Source: Nostoc sp. TH1S01
GTDB lineage: Bacteria; Cyanobacteriota; Cyanobacteriia; Cyanobacteriales; Nostocaceae
Length of the DNA: 43,906 nt
NCBI GenBank assembly: GCA_018993265.1
Contig: JAGKSW010000072.1
Span: 1 to 43,906 of the forward strand
Direction: 5' to 3'
Positions 8,510-16,554 of this stretch are shown here, piece by piece. A model generated the notes under the pieces. That model was not told the DNA's origin, ran no database searches, and saw only the letters and a program-made list of their open reading frames with translations. Position numbers and translations under genes: made by a program. The number at the start of each line of letters is the position of its first letter. Position 1 is the stretch's first letter.

Positions 8510-9031
8510 GTGTCAACCAGCGAAGAATACAGACGGCAAATAATGCAAGATTTAGCTCAAGGTGATGTGGAATCATTAGATGAGCCCTCAACGAATGGAG
8601 CTACTGAATACGACAATTTCGACGATTTCGCTCAACGGACAACTACAGATCAACGTCGCCAATTGTTTGGTCGGTCTATTCATCCAGACCGCATTCCTAC
8701 CAGCCAAATGGAGCCAGAATTACAAAAAGCGATCGCGCAAATTAAACCTAATGAACGGGATGATGTTGCTCGCGCCTTTTTCAAACACCTGAAAGGTAGA
8801 GGTTTGGATGAACGCCACTTAGAACAACAGCTAGGTCTTTCTACTCATAACCCCAATCGGATGAGTGCTGATGATGTTAGCAAGTTAGCATCTTTTGCTT
8901 ATCACAACCATCCAGACGTTTTCCGCGAAGTTTTAGCAGAGCAACCAGGTATTATTAAATTCCTGAGTAACCCTGTGGTTGCAGCTATTGTCGGTATCGC
9001 AGCTGCTAAATGGTTGGGTAGTCATAGATAA
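8510..9031 (+). CDS. Conserved-looking protein with hydrophobic C-terminal tail, unknown function
   Basis: I place the start at GTG 8510 because AAGGAG (8495-8500) sits 9 bases upstream; the open frame reaches back to a TTG at 8435 without a ribosome binding site. The resulting 173-residue protein has an acidic, disordered-looking N-terminal third (STSEEYRRQIMQDLAQGDVE), a helical charged middle (IKPNERDDVARAFFKHLKGR) and a short hydrophobic C-terminal segment (NPVVAAIVGIAAAKWLG) that could anchor it in a membrane by its tail. No family was recognised. A strong terminator follows 28 bases after the stop. Its proximity to the CsbD-like and lipoprotein genes suggests an envelope or stress role, but this is only context. 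Confidence 0.75.
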   Translation: MSTSEEYRRQIMQDLAQGDVESLDEPSTNGATEYDNFDDFAQRTTTDQRRQLFGRSIHPDRIPTSQMEPELQKAIAQIKPNERDDVARAFFKHLKGRGLDERHLEQQLGLSTHNPNRMSADDVSKLASFAYHNHPDVFREVLAEQPGIIKFLSNPVVAAIVGIAAAKWLGSHR

Positions 9032-9059
9032 GATAAGTTTTCTGGAGAGTAAGACAGTT

Positions 9060-9083
9060 AGGTGGGTCAAACCACCTTTTTTT
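9060..9083 (+). terminator. Intrinsic terminator
   Basis: AGGTGG (9060-9065) pairs with CCACCT (9072-9077), and T residues run to 9083. It ends the 7968-9031 gene group. Confidence 0.88.
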
Positions 9084-9477
9084 ATGGCTGAAGAGACATT
9101 TGGTTTAAATATCAAGATTTTTCTCTTAAGTAATGCAATATTAATAACCGATGGTAACTGTAAATCTAAACTGAAAAATATTGCACAATTTTTACATAAA
9201 TTTATTTTTAGCAAACTACACAAATAGTCTATTTCTTTTGATATACACCCATCAACTATAATCAAAACTCTCGACAGAGATATCATGAATTTTCTTTTGC
9301 TAAATATATAATTAGAATCTTAAAAAGTATATCTAGTATTACGAGTTATCTCATAAAATATTTGTACATATACTTAATCTTGAGTTATGCAGATAGCTAT
9401 TGTCATGCACTAAGTCTAAAAGCTGAGAATTAAAATTGGAAAAATATCAAAATACTACAGATACATATATTAATATT
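9084..9477. other. AT-rich spacer without a recognised gene
   Basis: Frames on both strands here have AT-driven composition and no start signals. It presumably contains the promoter of the downstream Cys-rich membrane protein. Confidence 0.4.
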
Positions 9478-9873
9478 ATGTTTGCTAACACCGAAGTAAA
9501 AAAAACGATACAAATCAATAATTCTTATTTAACCCGCAGTGAGGTTCAATCTCAGAAGACACAACCTCAAAGCGTAAACTTCCCGTCTGCTGCGTTATAT
9601 TTAAGTCCATTAGGTCTGCTGTTTAGTTGGATAATTTTTTTCCTAGTATTGAGAAAAATCCAGAGATTTCTGGATAATAAAATGGTCTTTAGTGTCAAGA
9701 GCTTGCATCAAGTCCCTTGCAAAAATTGCCGTTTTTATTCTAATAATCATTATCTTAAATGTGCGGTACAACCTTCTATTGTTCTAACTGATGAAGCTAA
9801 AAACTGCTCTGAGTTTTGTGCTAAAAAAGATAAACTATCAGAAAAACAATTTTTTCAGAGGAGAGACCAGTAA
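9478..9873 (+). CDS. Small membrane protein with a CxxC...C...C motif
   Basis: A 131-residue protein counted from ATG 9478; a TTG at 9436 would add 14 residues, and neither start has a clear ribosome binding site. One membrane helix (LSPLGLLFSWIIFFLVLRKI) is followed by a cytoplasmic-looking Cys-rich domain: VPCKNCRFYSNN, then LKCAVQPS and KNCSEFC. This CxxC / CAVxP / C pattern recurs in many short cyanobacterial proteins of unknown function, which suggests a metal site or a redox-active cysteine cluster. It stands alone. The existence of the gene is supported by this motif; any function is unknown. Confidence 0.68.
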   Translation: MFANTEVKKTIQINNSYLTRSEVQSQKTQPQSVNFPSAALYLSPLGLLFSWIIFFLVLRKIQRFLDNKMVFSVKSLHQVPCKNCRFYSNNHYLKCAVQPSIVLTDEAKNCSEFCAKKDKLSEKQFFQRRDQ

Positions 9874-10663
9874 TTTAATTTTTCCTCTTAATGCACAGTT
9901 TTAAGTTTTATAAAGCGACAAGTTACTCTATACGCAATGGTAGTTTTTGATGTTGCGCTTAGGGTAGCTATGGGAAGATTAAAAATCAACATAAATTTTA
10001 AGCAGCCACTTTACTGGCATAGTATACGCTCAAATGAAGTGTATAAGATAATTGCATATATCCAGTATTAACCCTTATAGTTACATCTGTAAGTCAAAGA
10101 AAGATTAACTTAGTGTTGATTTAGAATACATGGAAAAAGCGGTTGATTCTGTAAACAATTGCAGAAATTGAAGCTAAAGGAAAGAATAGTCAGACTAGCA
10201 CCAGAGACCAGATATAGCAATCCTAAATTATTTGTGAAATTCTCTTTCTTCTCTTTCTTTGTGTCCTTTGCGTCCTTTGCGGTTCGTTAAAAAGAATATT
10301 TTTCACAACTCAGATAGGATTGCTATAGAGAAAATACTAGAAGAGTTGCGTAGACGCGAAGTGGCTTGTCGCTAGACATCGCTAAGTATTGACCCTGATA
10401 CTATTTAGACGAACAGAACTTTATACTACAGAAATGATGTTTATAACTTCATAGTTAATCACATACTCAAAATGTGGGTACACTGACTGATATTATTAGA
10501 GTCTTCTGGCTCAAAGCAGAAGGATGCCAATTTTAAAGATTTTATTTGGCAACTCGTCTTTTTACTCATAAAATCAAAGACAAGCTAAAGTTCCGTAGAA
10601 CAGTAGCCTAAGTATCCCAGTCTGGTAATAAATCAGGGTTAAAAAGCTATCACGAAAACTCAA
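9874..10663. other. 790-bp gene-free region with a MITE-like element
   Basis: No supported gene. It holds the 115-bp element at 10213-10327 and, just after it, a GCGTAGACGCGAAGTGGCTTGT-like dispersed Nostocales repeat around 10337-10372. The rest is AT-rich, and short frames lack start signals. Confidence 0.5.
10213..10327. mobile_element. 115-bp MITE-like element with 13-bp terminal inverted repeats
   Basis: TATAGCAATCCTA (10213-10225) is exactly inverted as TAGGATTGCTATA (10315-10327), and the match continues imperfectly inward (TTTGTGAAA / TTTTCACAA). The interior contains the common GTCCTTTGCGTCCTTTGCGG motif. There is no coding capacity. Confidence 0.72.
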
Positions 10664-11587
10664 ATGCTAGAAATGGTAGATCGGATAAATGATATAGCTT
10701 GGCAAGCTCACCAGGGTAGCGTTGCTGCAATTATTCAATTATTAAACGAAAAGTTAGCTCACTCTGGTGTCAGAACCAGAGCTATTTTTGCTGATGGAGT
10801 GTTACAACTTCTCTGTGAAGCCTCTAAAATAGAGCAACTAGAACAATCAACCGTAGTAGAACAAATCCAAAAAATTCTGGAGTCGATCGCACCACGTAAT
10901 ATTCACCGAGTCAATATTAATAGTCGTATTGTCAGGGAAGAACAGTTACTTTGGCTCAAAGAAATTTCTAGCGATCGCGAAAATCAATTACTGTGGTCAC
11001 AGGAAATCACCTTAGCTCAACCACATATAGTTAAGCAGCTAATTCAAGATTTCGCCGGAGCTACAAATCAACTAGCACAATCAACTCTGCTCAAAACTCA
11101 ACCTTCTCGTACTTCTGTACTAACCAACAGAAATAAATATAGATATTTACCCAAAACCAGAATACCAACCACAGTAAGTCTAGGCTTTCTACTGTTATTG
11201 TGTTGGGTTGTGTATGCTCAACTAGGTGATAAGCTGAAAATTTTAGTTCAATTAGACACCTCTAAACCTGTTACTACAGCCAACGCCAACGAAAGTAAAC
11301 TAGCCGCACCAGTTAGTAATGCTAAAAATATTCTTGGTGATCCTGATGAAGTAAGTGATCCTTTTGGATCAGCTGTACGAATTGCCAACCAAGCTACTAT
11401 TAGTGGTAAAACAGCTACAACTTCTATTCAATGGTTAGATTTAGCAGCTAAATGGCAACGTGCATCTGATTTAATGGCCGCAGTACCACCAAATCATACT
11501 CGCTATCGAGAAGCTCAGATTCGTACTGAACTATATAGGAAGTATAGTGAAGCGGCTCAAAAAGAAGCTCAGAAAAGTCCTTCCTAA
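10664..11587 (+). CDS. Single-pass membrane protein of unknown function
   Basis: A 307-residue protein. Residues 1-130 look like a compact cytoplasmic alpha/beta domain (QGSVAAIIQLLNEKLAHSGV, then RTRAIFADGVLQLLCEA and RNIHRVNINSRI). A membrane helix follows at 169-187 (TTVSLGFLLLLCWVVYAQL). The C-terminal 120 residues begin with an Ala/Asn/Thr-rich linker and end in a helical hairpin-like segment (WLDLAAKWQRASDLMAAVPP) with a Lys/Glu-rich tail, resembling a TPR-like pair outside the membrane. No family was named with confidence. The start may be ATG 10664 or ATG 10673. It appears monocistronic, with a strong terminator about 190 bases downstream. Confidence 0.75.
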   Translation: MLEMVDRINDIAWQAHQGSVAAIIQLLNEKLAHSGVRTRAIFADGVLQLLCEASKIEQLEQSTVVEQIQKILESIAPRNIHRVNINSRIVREEQLLWLKEISSDRENQLLWSQEITLAQPHIVKQLIQDFAGATNQLAQSTLLKTQPSRTSVLTNRNKYRYLPKTRIPTTVSLGFLLLLCWVVYAQLGDKLKILVQLDTSKPVTTANANESKLAAPVSNAKNILGDPDEVSDPFGSAVRIANQATISGKTATTSIQWLDLAAKWQRASDLMAAVPPNHTRYREAQIRTELYRKYSEAAQKEAQKSPS

Positions 11588-11778
11588 AGCTTAAACCCTT
11601 TGAGAATAAACACAAGTCTCATTTTTTTATAATGTAACAAATACAACAAAATGATTAGCGTTTGATTGACCTGGAAAATAGATAGCTTGTCATGATTTGA
11701 CACAAGTTTGTAATCAAAATGTCATTTCCATAAGGCAAACTGAATTTATTCAGATAAAACAAGGTGTAAGTGTGACGC

Positions 11779-11799
11779 GGCGGTTTTTCCGCCTTTTTT
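11779..11799 (+). terminator. Strong intrinsic terminator GGCGG-TTTTT-CCGCC-T6
   Basis: GGCGG (11779-11783), a five-T loop, CCGCC (11789-11793) and six T. It lies 190 bases after the stop of the 10664 gene, so it ends either a long 3' UTR or an independent small RNA transcribed from 11600-11790. Confidence 0.88.
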
Positions 11800-11910
11800 A
11801 TTTTAGGTCTGCTGTGTGCTATGTGCGATCGCATCTTTGCCAAAAAATCGTAATGCCAGTGACATATTTATCAGCGATATTACTAAAACCAGAGACACAC
11901 ATCTATCTGT

Positions 11911-11938
11911 AAAGGCTGGGATTATTCCCCTAGCCTTT
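11911..11938. terminator. Hairpin AAAGGCT.GGG...CCCC.AGCCTTT
   Basis: AAAGGCTGGG (11911-11920) faces CCCCTAGCCTTT (11927-11938). The stem is strong but is followed only by a mixed TC-rich tail, so termination is probable but less certain. Confidence 0.5.
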
Positions 11939-11982
11939 CTTCTCTACAAAATTGCTCAAGCGAACTTAATCACTACATAGCA

Positions 11983-12191
11983 TATAGGAATCCGATTTGA
12001 TTTTTGAACTTACTCGTGAAGTTAGGGAACGGGGAAGAGGTAACAGAAACTGTACTGATTTTTTTCAGAAATCAAATATAGGAATCTGATTTGATTTCTG
12101 AACTTACTCGTGAAGGTAGGGAACAGGGAACGGGCAACAGGGAACAGAAGCTGTACTGAGCTTTTTTCAAAAATCAAATGTGAGTCCTATA
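11983..12191. repeat. Tandem pair of about 94-bp inverted-repeat-bounded elements
   Basis: A unit beginning TATAGGAATC occurs at 11983 and again at 12077 (94-bp period). The two copies share GATTTGATTT, GAACTTACTCGTGAAG, AGGGAAC and CTGTACTGA. Each copy opens with GATTTGATTT(T/C)TGA and closes with TCA(G/A)AAATCAAAT, so each can fold on itself; the second closes with AGTCCTATA. The remaining sequence to about 12529 is very AT-rich and shows no gene. Confidence 0.7.
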
Positions 12192-12529
12192 TCTTAAAAA
12201 AAGATAAATAATTAATATTATAATCTTTAGCTATAAATTACAAAAAATTGGTATTTTAAAATACAAACATAGAACAATATTAAACTCACTGTAGCTAAAC
12301 AATACAAGTACTAAAATAAGCATTTTATTAATTAACATCTATAATATGTTATCCAAAAAACATAGATAAATAAAATAGAAATTATAATAAACCATTAATT
12401 TTTTATGTCTGGGATTTTTGGAAAAATTTACTGATTCTTGAAAAAAAATTTGTAATGATCTTTTAGCATGGTAGGACTACACAAACCTGTCACTATCAAG
12501 CCACACTAAAGAAAATATACCTTTTATTC

Positions 12530-12661
12530 ATGATTACCATCGCAGCAGAATCGCAAAACTGGCTGCAAGTAAGCCGTTACATTAACCGCGGAAGTGCTTA
12601 TTTATTCGCTCCAATGATTAACTTTAATGTAATGGCTGAAGTTGGAGATACTCCACCTTAA
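12530..12661 (+). CDS. Possible 43-residue small protein
   Basis: ATG 12530 to TAA 12659-12661 encodes a 43-residue peptide starting MITIAAESQNWLQVSRYINR and ending EVGDTPP. Its amino-acid composition is more protein-like than that of the AT-rich surroundings. No Shine-Dalgarno site or recognised family supports it, so it could be a chance frame or a gene remnant. Confidence 0.22.
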   Translation: MITIAAESQNWLQVSRYINRGSAYLFAPMINFNVMAEVGDTPP

Positions 12662-12730
12662 TTGGAAATAGATTTGCTTAAAAATTTTATTCCTCTGTGG
12701 GAATAGCATAAATGGCATATAAATAGAAAA

Positions 12731-12802
12731 GCTCACACTAGCCATAATCAATGGCTGATGATTTAGTGTGAGTAAGTTGCACAATTGATAAAGCAACTTA
12801 CT
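12731..12802. other. Consecutive and nested perfect hairpins upstream of the GT8 gene
   Basis: CTCACACTA (12732-12740) pairs with TAGTGTGAG (12764-12772), enclosing GCCAT/ATGGC (12741-12745 and 12751-12755). The overlapping AGTAAGTTGC (12771-12780) pairs exactly with GCAACTTACT (12793-12802), followed by A-rich sequence. The two structures share two bases. The arrangement could be a 5' leader structure or back-to-back terminators. Confidence 0.55.
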
Positions 12803-12918
12803 AAAAAATGCCCCACTAGTATCATTTTCCATGTACCAGTAAACCATTACATTTTTGGTACAGCAGTTTGTCATTTCATCATCAAATTCTCACGCTACAA
12901 CAATTGGTAGTCAAATTT

Positions 12919-13860
12919 ATGCTGGTTAATTTAAATCCTCAACCAATTTTTCTCGTTTGTGCTGCTGATAATAACTATGCAATGCCTTTAGCTGTGACAG
13001 TGCGTTCAGCCTTAGCAAATCTGAAAAGTAACCGTAAAATTTCTCTATTAATTATTGATGGAGGAATTAATCAAGCCAACAAAAGCAAGATCATCAAATC
13101 ATTCAATCCAGAACAAATAGATATTTCTTGGGTACAACCAGACAATAAAATTTTTGAAAATTTAGTATTATCTAGACATCTCACAATTAGCTGTTATTAT
13201 CGATTGCTAATTACTGAGTTTTTACCAAAAGAAGTGAATAAGGCAATTTATCTCGATAGCGACATGGTTGTCACAGGAGATTTAGAAGAACTATGGAATA
13301 TTGATATTGAAGATAACTATGTACTAGCTGTGCAAGATGATGTGCAACTATATATATCAATGTCCCAAGGATTAAGAAACTATCAAGACCACGGCTTATC
13401 ACCAGATAGTAAATATTTTAACTCTGGGCTTTTAGTAATAAATTTGGATAAATGGCGCGAGGAAAATATCGGCTTAAAAGTTATCAATTATCTCAGAGAG
13501 AATCTAGAATATTCACCTGATGATCAAGATGGACTAAATGCAGTTATGGCTGGAAAATGGGGAGAACTGCATCCAAAATGGAATCAAATGCCTAGAGTCT
13601 ATAATTATCCATCACCAGAAGATAGTCCCTACCCAGAAAATATCCTTCAAGAAATGTTGAATAATCCTGGCATTATTCATTTTACTAACGCACCTAAACC
13701 TTGGTATGCAGGATTACGTACTGAATGCCAGCATCCAAAAAAATATTTGTTTTTTCAATATCTTGATATGACATCTTGGAAAGGATGGCGAGATACCTAT
13801 TGGAGACGTTTAGGTAGAAAAGTTGGTAAACTCACCTTACTCAATACCTCCAAATTGTAG
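12919..13860 (+). CDS. GT8-family glycosyltransferase
   Basis: A 313-residue retaining glycosyltransferase of family GT8 (glycogenin / LPS galactosyltransferase type), using a nucleotide-sugar donor and Mn2+. It starts FLVCAADNNYAMPLAVTVRS, has the metal-binding DxD as DSD at residues 113-115 (AIYLDSDMVVTGDLEELW), FNSGLLVINLDKWR, the DDQDGLNAVM motif and the C-terminal HFTNAPKPWY motif. I chose ATG 12919 because the frame upstream opens only at a TTG (12868) and adds unrelated residues; no clear ribosome binding site is visible. It is cytoplasmic and probably acts in glycan or glycoprotein assembly. It converges with the TPR/GT41 transferase gene. Acceptor and sugar cannot be told. Confidence 0.88.
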   Translation: MLVNLNPQPIFLVCAADNNYAMPLAVTVRSALANLKSNRKISLLIIDGGINQANKSKIIKSFNPEQIDISWVQPDNKIFENLVLSRHLTISCYYRLLITEFLPKEVNKAIYLDSDMVVTGDLEELWNIDIEDNYVLAVQDDVQLYISMSQGLRNYQDHGLSPDSKYFNSGLLVINLDKWREENIGLKVINYLRENLEYSPDDQDGLNAVMAGKWGELHPKWNQMPRVYNYPSPEDSPYPENILQEMLNNPGIIHFTNAPKPWYAGLRTECQHPKKYLFFQYLDMTSWKGWRDTYWRRLGRKVGKLTLLNTSKL

Positions 13861-13974
13861 TAAAGCTAAAAACAGGCTAGAATCACTATCCTCTTGTTTT
13901 ACTTTAGGAAAAAAGCTAAAAAATTAAGCATTTCTATTACTTACTTTTTTCTATTTACAGTAAGGTGGCTAAGA

Positions 13975-14001
13975 TTCAAAACCTAACTTTTAGGTTTTGA
14001 A
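13975..14001. terminator. Bidirectional hairpin between convergent glycosyltransferase genes
   Basis: TTCAAAACCTAA (13975-13986) is a perfect inverse of TTAGGTTTTGAA (13990-14001) with a 3-base loop. It lies between the ends of two convergent genes and could stop both transcripts. Confidence 0.7.
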
Positions 14002-14065
14002 CCAATATTTCAGGATTATCCACCTGAATTTAATAGCCATCAAGCAGAGAAGTGCAAGTCACAAT

Positions 14066-16306
14066 TTACGCTTCTCCTGTAGTAACACAAGAGGTTATAT
14101 AAGTCTGCCACATTTGCTCATAAGCTTTTTCCATTTCACGAGCAAATTGTTTACCATTCCACAAAGGTGAAGTTTTTCTTGATTGTCTCAATTTCCAAGC
14201 AATTTGTTGCCGCAAAGCCTCATCTTTCCCTAAACGTATACCCCACTCTACATATTCTTCATCAGTCCAGGCGATACCTTCCGTAATACCTGCATTCATC
14301 ATCATGGTGTAGCTATTACGTGCCGCAAATTGCTCACCTACTCGCGTTACCATCGGGATACACATCCACAGTGTTTCTAAGGTAGTTGTTGCACCATTGT
14401 AAGGGTAAGTATCCAATACTACATCAGCAATATTTAAATTCGCTCGGTGAACACCTTCGGTAGGAGCATTTGGCAAAAAACGCAATCTAGTAGAATCTAC
14501 TCCGGCTTCTGCTGCTAGTTGACCAAAGAATTTTTCAATTGATTCTTCATCAGCCAAACCTTTAATGAAAAGGTAGCTATTTGGAACTTCTTTGATAATC
14601 TTTAACTGTAATCGTGCAATATCTGGATGCCTTTTAAATCCTCTTTGCCCACAAAAGTAAACAACTGCATTCTCAGGTATATCAAATTCATCTCGACGTA
14701 CTTTTGGCACATTCACCTCAAAACCATCCACAGCTACATAAGTTTGAGGTAAGCGCCAAATTTTTTCTCTGTAGTATTCTTGTGCTGAGTCTGGTAGAAC
14801 GTAGGGATCAGCAATAAAATAATCTATCGATGGACTACCCGAAGCATCCCAGCCTAACCATGTCACTTGAATTGGCGCAGGTTTAAACGCTATAACTTCA
14901 CAAGTTATATCCAACGTGATGCTATCCAAGTCGATTAAAATATCGATTTCATCTTGATAAATTTCTTCTGCTAGCGACCAAACATTATAAGATTTATATG
15001 CTTTATCCATTTGGCTAACATACCACTCATGTAAGAGATCAGATATGTTATCACTATTAACAAAATAACCATTAATCTCAAACTTATCTCGGTCATGATA
15101 TTGCAATAACCATCTTGCCAGCCAGCCAACAGAATGGCTTTTTAAACAATGAGAAATATATCCTATTTTTAGTTTTTGATGAGATTTTCCTTGTCTTTTC
15201 CTCTCTAAATGCCCTTGAGCATATTTTTCTACTTTTTCTTGGGCATAAATATTATGATTGTCTTGACAAATCTGAAGTAGTCGATTTTGGATGTGCCGAT
15301 TTTTTGCTAATTTATCTTCTATATAAAATACAAAGTAATTAGCATTTAACATGATGACCACATCTGTTTGTGTCAAATTTTTAGGATTAACTTCTATGAG
15401 TTCTGCCAATAAATTTTGCTGCTTTTGATTGACTACATACGATTCTTCCCAATGACCACCCGCAGTCATTAATCCCCGCAATATCTGATGATTGGCGAAA
15501 ATTTGTTCTGGTAATCTATTGACTAAAGAATAAAAAGTTTTAGCTGTTTCTATACCTAAATCGTAGTCAGCAGCATTTTGATAAAAACTAGCCAAATGGC
15601 CTAAAACTCCTGGATTATTTTTATCTAATCGTAAATAAATTTCGCATAACTGTGCTGCTATTTTTGGTTGTTGACGAGAGTAAGCAATGTCTACAGCAGC
15701 AGCTATAAATATATTTATTAAAACTTGAAGATTTTCTGTAAAATGTAACGAACAAGCCTCAAAAAATTCTATGGTAGAAGGATATAGTGCTGGATTAAAT
15801 AAAACACTACGTAGAGTTTTACCCAAGATTTCTAAATTAATGTCGGTTTTGACATCGGAACTAATAAGTTCAATGATATCTAGTTCGTATAATGTTTCCT
15901 CCGTATAAATTCCCAGCTTAATGTATATATGAATTAGATGTAGGAGATTGTGAATATTATTGGGAGCTATTTGTTTAATATTTTGGCGAATTTTTTCGCA
16001 AATATCATATTTTTCTAACTGTTCTTGGCGTTGGGCTTCTGTTTCTAGAATTTCTAATAATTCAGCATTCCAAAAATTGACTTGTTCGGCTTCGCCTTCC
16101 ATCATTGCCATGAACCAAGTCGTTTGTGCTTCTACTTCTTGTTCTTGTAATAGGAAGGTTAACCCTAAATGCCAATAGTTAGATTTAATTTCTGGGTTGG
16201 CAGAAATAGCTTGTTCATAGAGGTTAGCAGCTTGAATGTAATTTTCCTTCAGAAAATACTCATTGGCACGCTGATGTAAATTAGTGGAAGTAGTTATTGC
16301 AATCAT
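14066..16306 (-). CDS. TPR protein with GT41 (SPINDLY/OGT-like) O-GlcNAc transferase domain
   Basis: A 746-residue protein from ATG 16306. The N-terminal 350 residues carry TPR-like helices (LHQRANEYFLKENYIQAANL at the start). The C-terminal half is a GT41 catalytic domain: LKIGYISHCLKSHSVGWLA with the likely catalytic His, VTWLGWDASGSPSIDYFIAD, FCGQRGFKRHP, and the UDP-sugar-binding VLDTYPYNGATTTLETLW ending in PMVTRVGEQF. The frame opens earlier at ATG 16378, but that codon lies in the terminal repeat of a small element, so I prefer 16306. Its product should be cytoplasmic and O-glycosylate protein Ser/Thr. It lies downstream of the prepilin gene on the same strand. From memory, the OGT-like OgtA of Nostoc punctiforme is needed for PilA accumulation and hormogonium motility, so a pilus role is likely. 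Confidence 0.88.
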   Translation of the reverse strand: MIAITTSTNLHQRANEYFLKENYIQAANLYEQAISANPEIKSNYWHLGLTFLLQEQEVEAQTTWFMAMMEGEAEQVNFWNAELLEILETEAQRQEQLEKYDICEKIRQNIKQIAPNNIHNLLHLIHIYIKLGIYTEETLYELDIIELISSDVKTDINLEILGKTLRSVLFNPALYPSTIEFFEACSLHFTENLQVLINIFIAAAVDIAYSRQQPKIAAQLCEIYLRLDKNNPGVLGHLASFYQNAADYDLGIETAKTFYSLVNRLPEQIFANHQILRGLMTAGGHWEESYVVNQKQQNLLAELIEVNPKNLTQTDVVIMLNANYFVFYIEDKLAKNRHIQNRLLQICQDNHNIYAQEKVEKYAQGHLERKRQGKSHQKLKIGYISHCLKSHSVGWLARWLLQYHDRDKFEINGYFVNSDNISDLLHEWYVSQMDKAYKSYNVWSLAEEIYQDEIDILIDLDSITLDITCEVIAFKPAPIQVTWLGWDASGSPSIDYFIADPYVLPDSAQEYYREKIWRLPQTYVAVDGFEVNVPKVRRDEFDIPENAVVYFCGQRGFKRHPDIARLQLKIIKEVPNSYLFIKGLADEESIEKFFGQLAAEAGVDSTRLRFLPNAPTEGVHRANLNIADVVLDTYPYNGATTTLETLWMCIPMVTRVGEQFAARNSYTMMMNAGITEGIAWTDEEYVEWGIRLGKDEALRQQIAWKLRQSRKTSPLWNGKQFAREMEKAYEQMWQTYITSCVTTGEA

Positions 16307-16372
16307 AAGATAAAGATTTTTAATCTGAATAGGAGAGATGGTAAATAGACAGAAAATTATGAATTTTTCCGC

Positions 16373-16461
16373 AGACATCTCCAGAAATTAAATATGCCCT
16401 ATTCAGAAACGTTGTAGAGACTTAGCGATGCTACATTTCTACATTATTTTTGGAGATGTCT
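16373..16461. mobile_element. 89-bp terminal-inverted-repeat element
   Basis: AGACATCTCCA (16373-16383) is exactly inverted as TGGAGATGTCT (16451-16461), with an interior GTAGAGAC.../...TTTCTAC partial match. It has no coding capacity. It sits between the prepilin and GT41 genes and supplies a spurious upstream ATG to the latter. Confidence 0.65.
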
Positions 16462-16465
16462 AATG

Positions 16466-16508
16466 AAAAAATTGCATAAATTGGGTAATGTGCTAACACA
16501 CTACCCAA
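16466..16508 (-). terminator. Terminator of the prepilin gene
   Basis: Read on the minus strand, TTGGGTAGTGTG / CACATTACCCAA form a 12-bp stem (16481-16508, one G-T pair) with a TTAG loop, followed by TTTATGCAATTTTTTC. It suggests that the prepilin and GT41 genes are mostly separate transcripts. Confidence 0.8.
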
Positions 16509-16554
16509 CTGAGCAATAAACTGAGTAAAATTACTTAGTAAAATCTTAAGTGTT

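Noticed and set aside
8979-9286. Frames on both strands around the terminator after the 8510 gene
   Set aside because: They overlap the end of a real gene and a terminator and then AT-rich DNA, with random-looking residues.
12602-12874. Minus-strand 90-residue frame
   Set aside because: It crosses the palindromic hairpins before the GT8 gene and shows no family features or start site.
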